A stretch of 6,908 nucleotides of DNA. Origin: Clostridiales bacterium. GTDB taxonomy: Bacteria; Bacillota; Clostridia; Oscillospirales; QAMX01. The stretch covers positions 1 through 6,908 of the forward strand of contig DUUG01000061.1 of NCBI GenBank assembly GCA_012841675.1, given 5' to 3'. Within the stretch, counting starts at the first letter, position 1. The number at the start of each line of letters is the position of its first letter. The notes under the pieces are model-generated. The model searched no databases, was not told where the DNA came from, and saw nothing but the letters and a program-made list of their open reading frames with translations. The position numbers and the translations under genes were made by a program. Positions 6,064 through 6,908 of this stretch are shown here, piece after piece.

Positions 6064-6492
6064 CTAAAATTTGGTTCGTTCCGCCCGCGTGTCACAGTAT
6101 TGACAGCGGTAAATGCCCAAATTCCTGTCGGTCAGGCGGAATATGTGAACCAACCCCCGTTCCGATGATGTAATACACCGGGGGTTTTTGCAAAAAACCA
6201 CATCTTGCAATTTTTCCGGCAGCGGCGGGTGAATTTTATTCACCCGCTCGCCGTTTCGAATGAAATTGACGGTAATCCGCGGGTTGATGTAGCCAAGCAG
6301 GTCAAAATCCAGATCAATGATTTCGTTGATTTTTAGAATATCTTTTTTGCCGTATTTGCTGCTGTCTGCGTTTTTAATGTGTGCCACTTCACAGGTCAGC
6401 TCGTCCAGCTTTAGATACCTATACAGCTCAATGCCCCGGCCGGCGGGGATATGGTCGATGACGATCCCGTTTTTAATGGTTCCGATAATCAT
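6064..6492 (-). CDS. pyrI: Aspartate carbamoyltransferase regulatory subunit
   Basis: 142-residue regulatory chain that binds the PyrB catalytic trimers through a zinc domain and carries the nucleotide effector site controlling pyrimidine synthesis. The N-terminal allosteric domain has GIVIDHIPAGRG (9-20, matching the VIDHIPA effector-site segment of E. coli PyrI) and KKDILKI (49-55). The C-terminal zinc domain has four cysteines in the expected CxxxxC...CxxC pattern (C101, C106, C130, C133). It is somewhat shorter than E. coli PyrI (153). ATG 6492 overlaps the pyrB stop as ATGA and has GGGAGG 8 bases upstream inside pyrB, so both are made from one mRNA in coupled fashion. Its stop codon touches that of the convergent holin gene with no gap and no room for a terminator between. 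Confidence 0.96.
   Translation of the reverse strand: MIIGTIKNGIVIDHIPAGRGIELYRYLKLDELTCEVAHIKNADSSKYGKKDILKINEIIDLDFDLLGYINPRITVNFIRNGERVNKIHPPLPEKLQDVVFCKNPRCITSSERGLVHIFRLTDRNLGIYRCQYCDTRAERTKF
6152..6189 (+). terminator. Intrinsic terminator for the holin transcript, inside pyrI
   Basis: AACCCCCG (6152-6159) pairs perfectly with CGGGGGTT (6179-6186), giving an 8-bp GC-rich stem with a 19-base loop and a run of five T (6185-6189). On the plus strand this reads as a Rho-independent terminator about 90 bases after the holin stop. It lies within the antisense of the pyrI zinc-domain coding region, so the holin mRNA tail would be complementary to pyrI mRNA. The long loop lowers certainty. Confidence 0.6.
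6225..6247. repeat. Perfect 10-bp inverted repeat inside pyrI
   Basis: GCGGGTGAAT (6225-6234) and ATTCACCCGC (6238-6247) are exact inverted copies separated by TTT. In pyrI mRNA this makes a very stable hairpin over codons for R-V-N-K-I-H-P-P. Neither strand has a T-run after it, so it is not a terminator by itself. It lies 39 bases beyond the plus-strand terminator at 6152-6189. A functional role is not evident. Confidence 0.6.
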
Positions 6493-6908
6493 ACAGGTTT
6501 CCTCCCTAAAAGCGTTAACAAAAGCGCCATGCGGATGAGTTTTCCATTCATAACCTGCCGGAAGTAGGCGGCCCGGGGATCGGCGTCTACTTCGACGGAA
6601 ATTTCGTTGACTCTAGGCAGGGGGTGGAGAATAGACAAGTCTTTCTTGGCGTTTGCCAGTTTTTCCGGTGTTAGAATATAGCTGTCTTTTAGGCGGACAT
6701 AGTCGGCTTCGTTGAAAAACCGCTCTCTCTGTACTCTTGTCATATAGAGAATGTCAAGCTCGGGCAGGGAAGTGTCCAGCCGGGTTGTTTCGACAAAGGG
6801 AAGGTTATTTTTCACCAGCACATCCGTCCGTACATGCTCGGGAAGGACAAGCTCTTCCGGGGAGATAAGCACAAAGCGGATGCCCTCATAGCGGGCAAGG
6901 GCGGTGAT
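6489..6908 (-). CDS. pyrB: Aspartate carbamoyltransferase catalytic subunit, C-terminal part
   Basis: Condenses carbamoyl phosphate with aspartate in pyrimidine biosynthesis. The window holds the last 139 residues of about 305; the N-terminus lies beyond the right edge. These form the aspartate-binding domain: FVLISPEEL (12-20), DILYMTRVQRER (52-63, with the Arg and Gln equivalent to E. coli R229 and Q231 that contact aspartate), LHPLPRVNEI (94-103) and YFRQVMNGKLIRMALL (115-130). The carbamoyl-phosphate STRT loop and the mobile 80s loop are outside. Similarity to E. coli PyrB is strong throughout, as expected of the class that pairs with PyrI, which follows directly with an ATGA overlap. Nothing suggests a broken gene; the truncation is only the window edge. 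The promoter is not visible. Confidence 0.96.
   Translation of the reverse strand: MTALARYEGIRFVLISPEELVLPEHVRTDVLVKNNLPFVETTRLDTSLPELDILYMTRVQRERFFNEADYVRLKDSYILTPEKLANAKKDLSILHPLPRVNEISVEVDADPRAAYFRQVMNGKLIRMALLLTLLGRKPV

Overview
The window looks like chromosomal DNA of a Bacillota of class Clostridia. It has a cyclic-di-AMP PII-like receptor next to holB, a FemX-type branching ligase, strong GGAGG ribosome binding sites and sigma-A-type promoters. It has pyrB followed by pyrI, an arrangement found in many clostridia but not in Bacillus subtilis. The alanine racemase variant resembles, from memory only, those of Oscillospirales. I cannot place it below class.

Right to left along the minus strand there are three transcription blocks. 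(1) 6908-6064: the 3' part of pyrB and all of pyrI, which share an ATGA overlap (pyrimidine synthesis). (2) 5457-3589: a single large membrane protein built like a sensor histidine kinase but lacking the phosphorylatable histidine and most ATP-binding signatures. It has its own good promoter (5616-5644) and a leader of about 150 nt. (3) 3462-1: femX-like, alr, darA and holB, tightly packed behind a clear promoter (3504-3532). The gaps are 37 and 61 nt, and darA/holB overlap by ATGA. This block joins cell-wall precursor enzymes, a c-di-AMP sensor and a clamp-loader subunit. holB runs off the left edge and pyrB off the right edge.

The only plus-strand gene is a 96-residue holin-family membrane protein (5773-6063) with no other phage gene around it. 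It converges on pyrI with directly abutting stop codons. The intrinsic terminator fitting the holin transcript lies inside pyrI (6152-6189). The one fitting the pyrBI transcript lies beyond the 5' end of the holin gene (5720-5753). The two transcripts should therefore overlap in antisense over the whole holin gene and the last third of pyrI.

Most of the window is conserved housekeeping sequence. The parts most worth a second look are the convergent pyrBI/holin arrangement, the orphan holin with its overlapping ATGTG start, the degenerate kinase with its structured leader, and the variant alanine racemase. I see no CRISPR array, tRNA, rRNA or insertion sequence.
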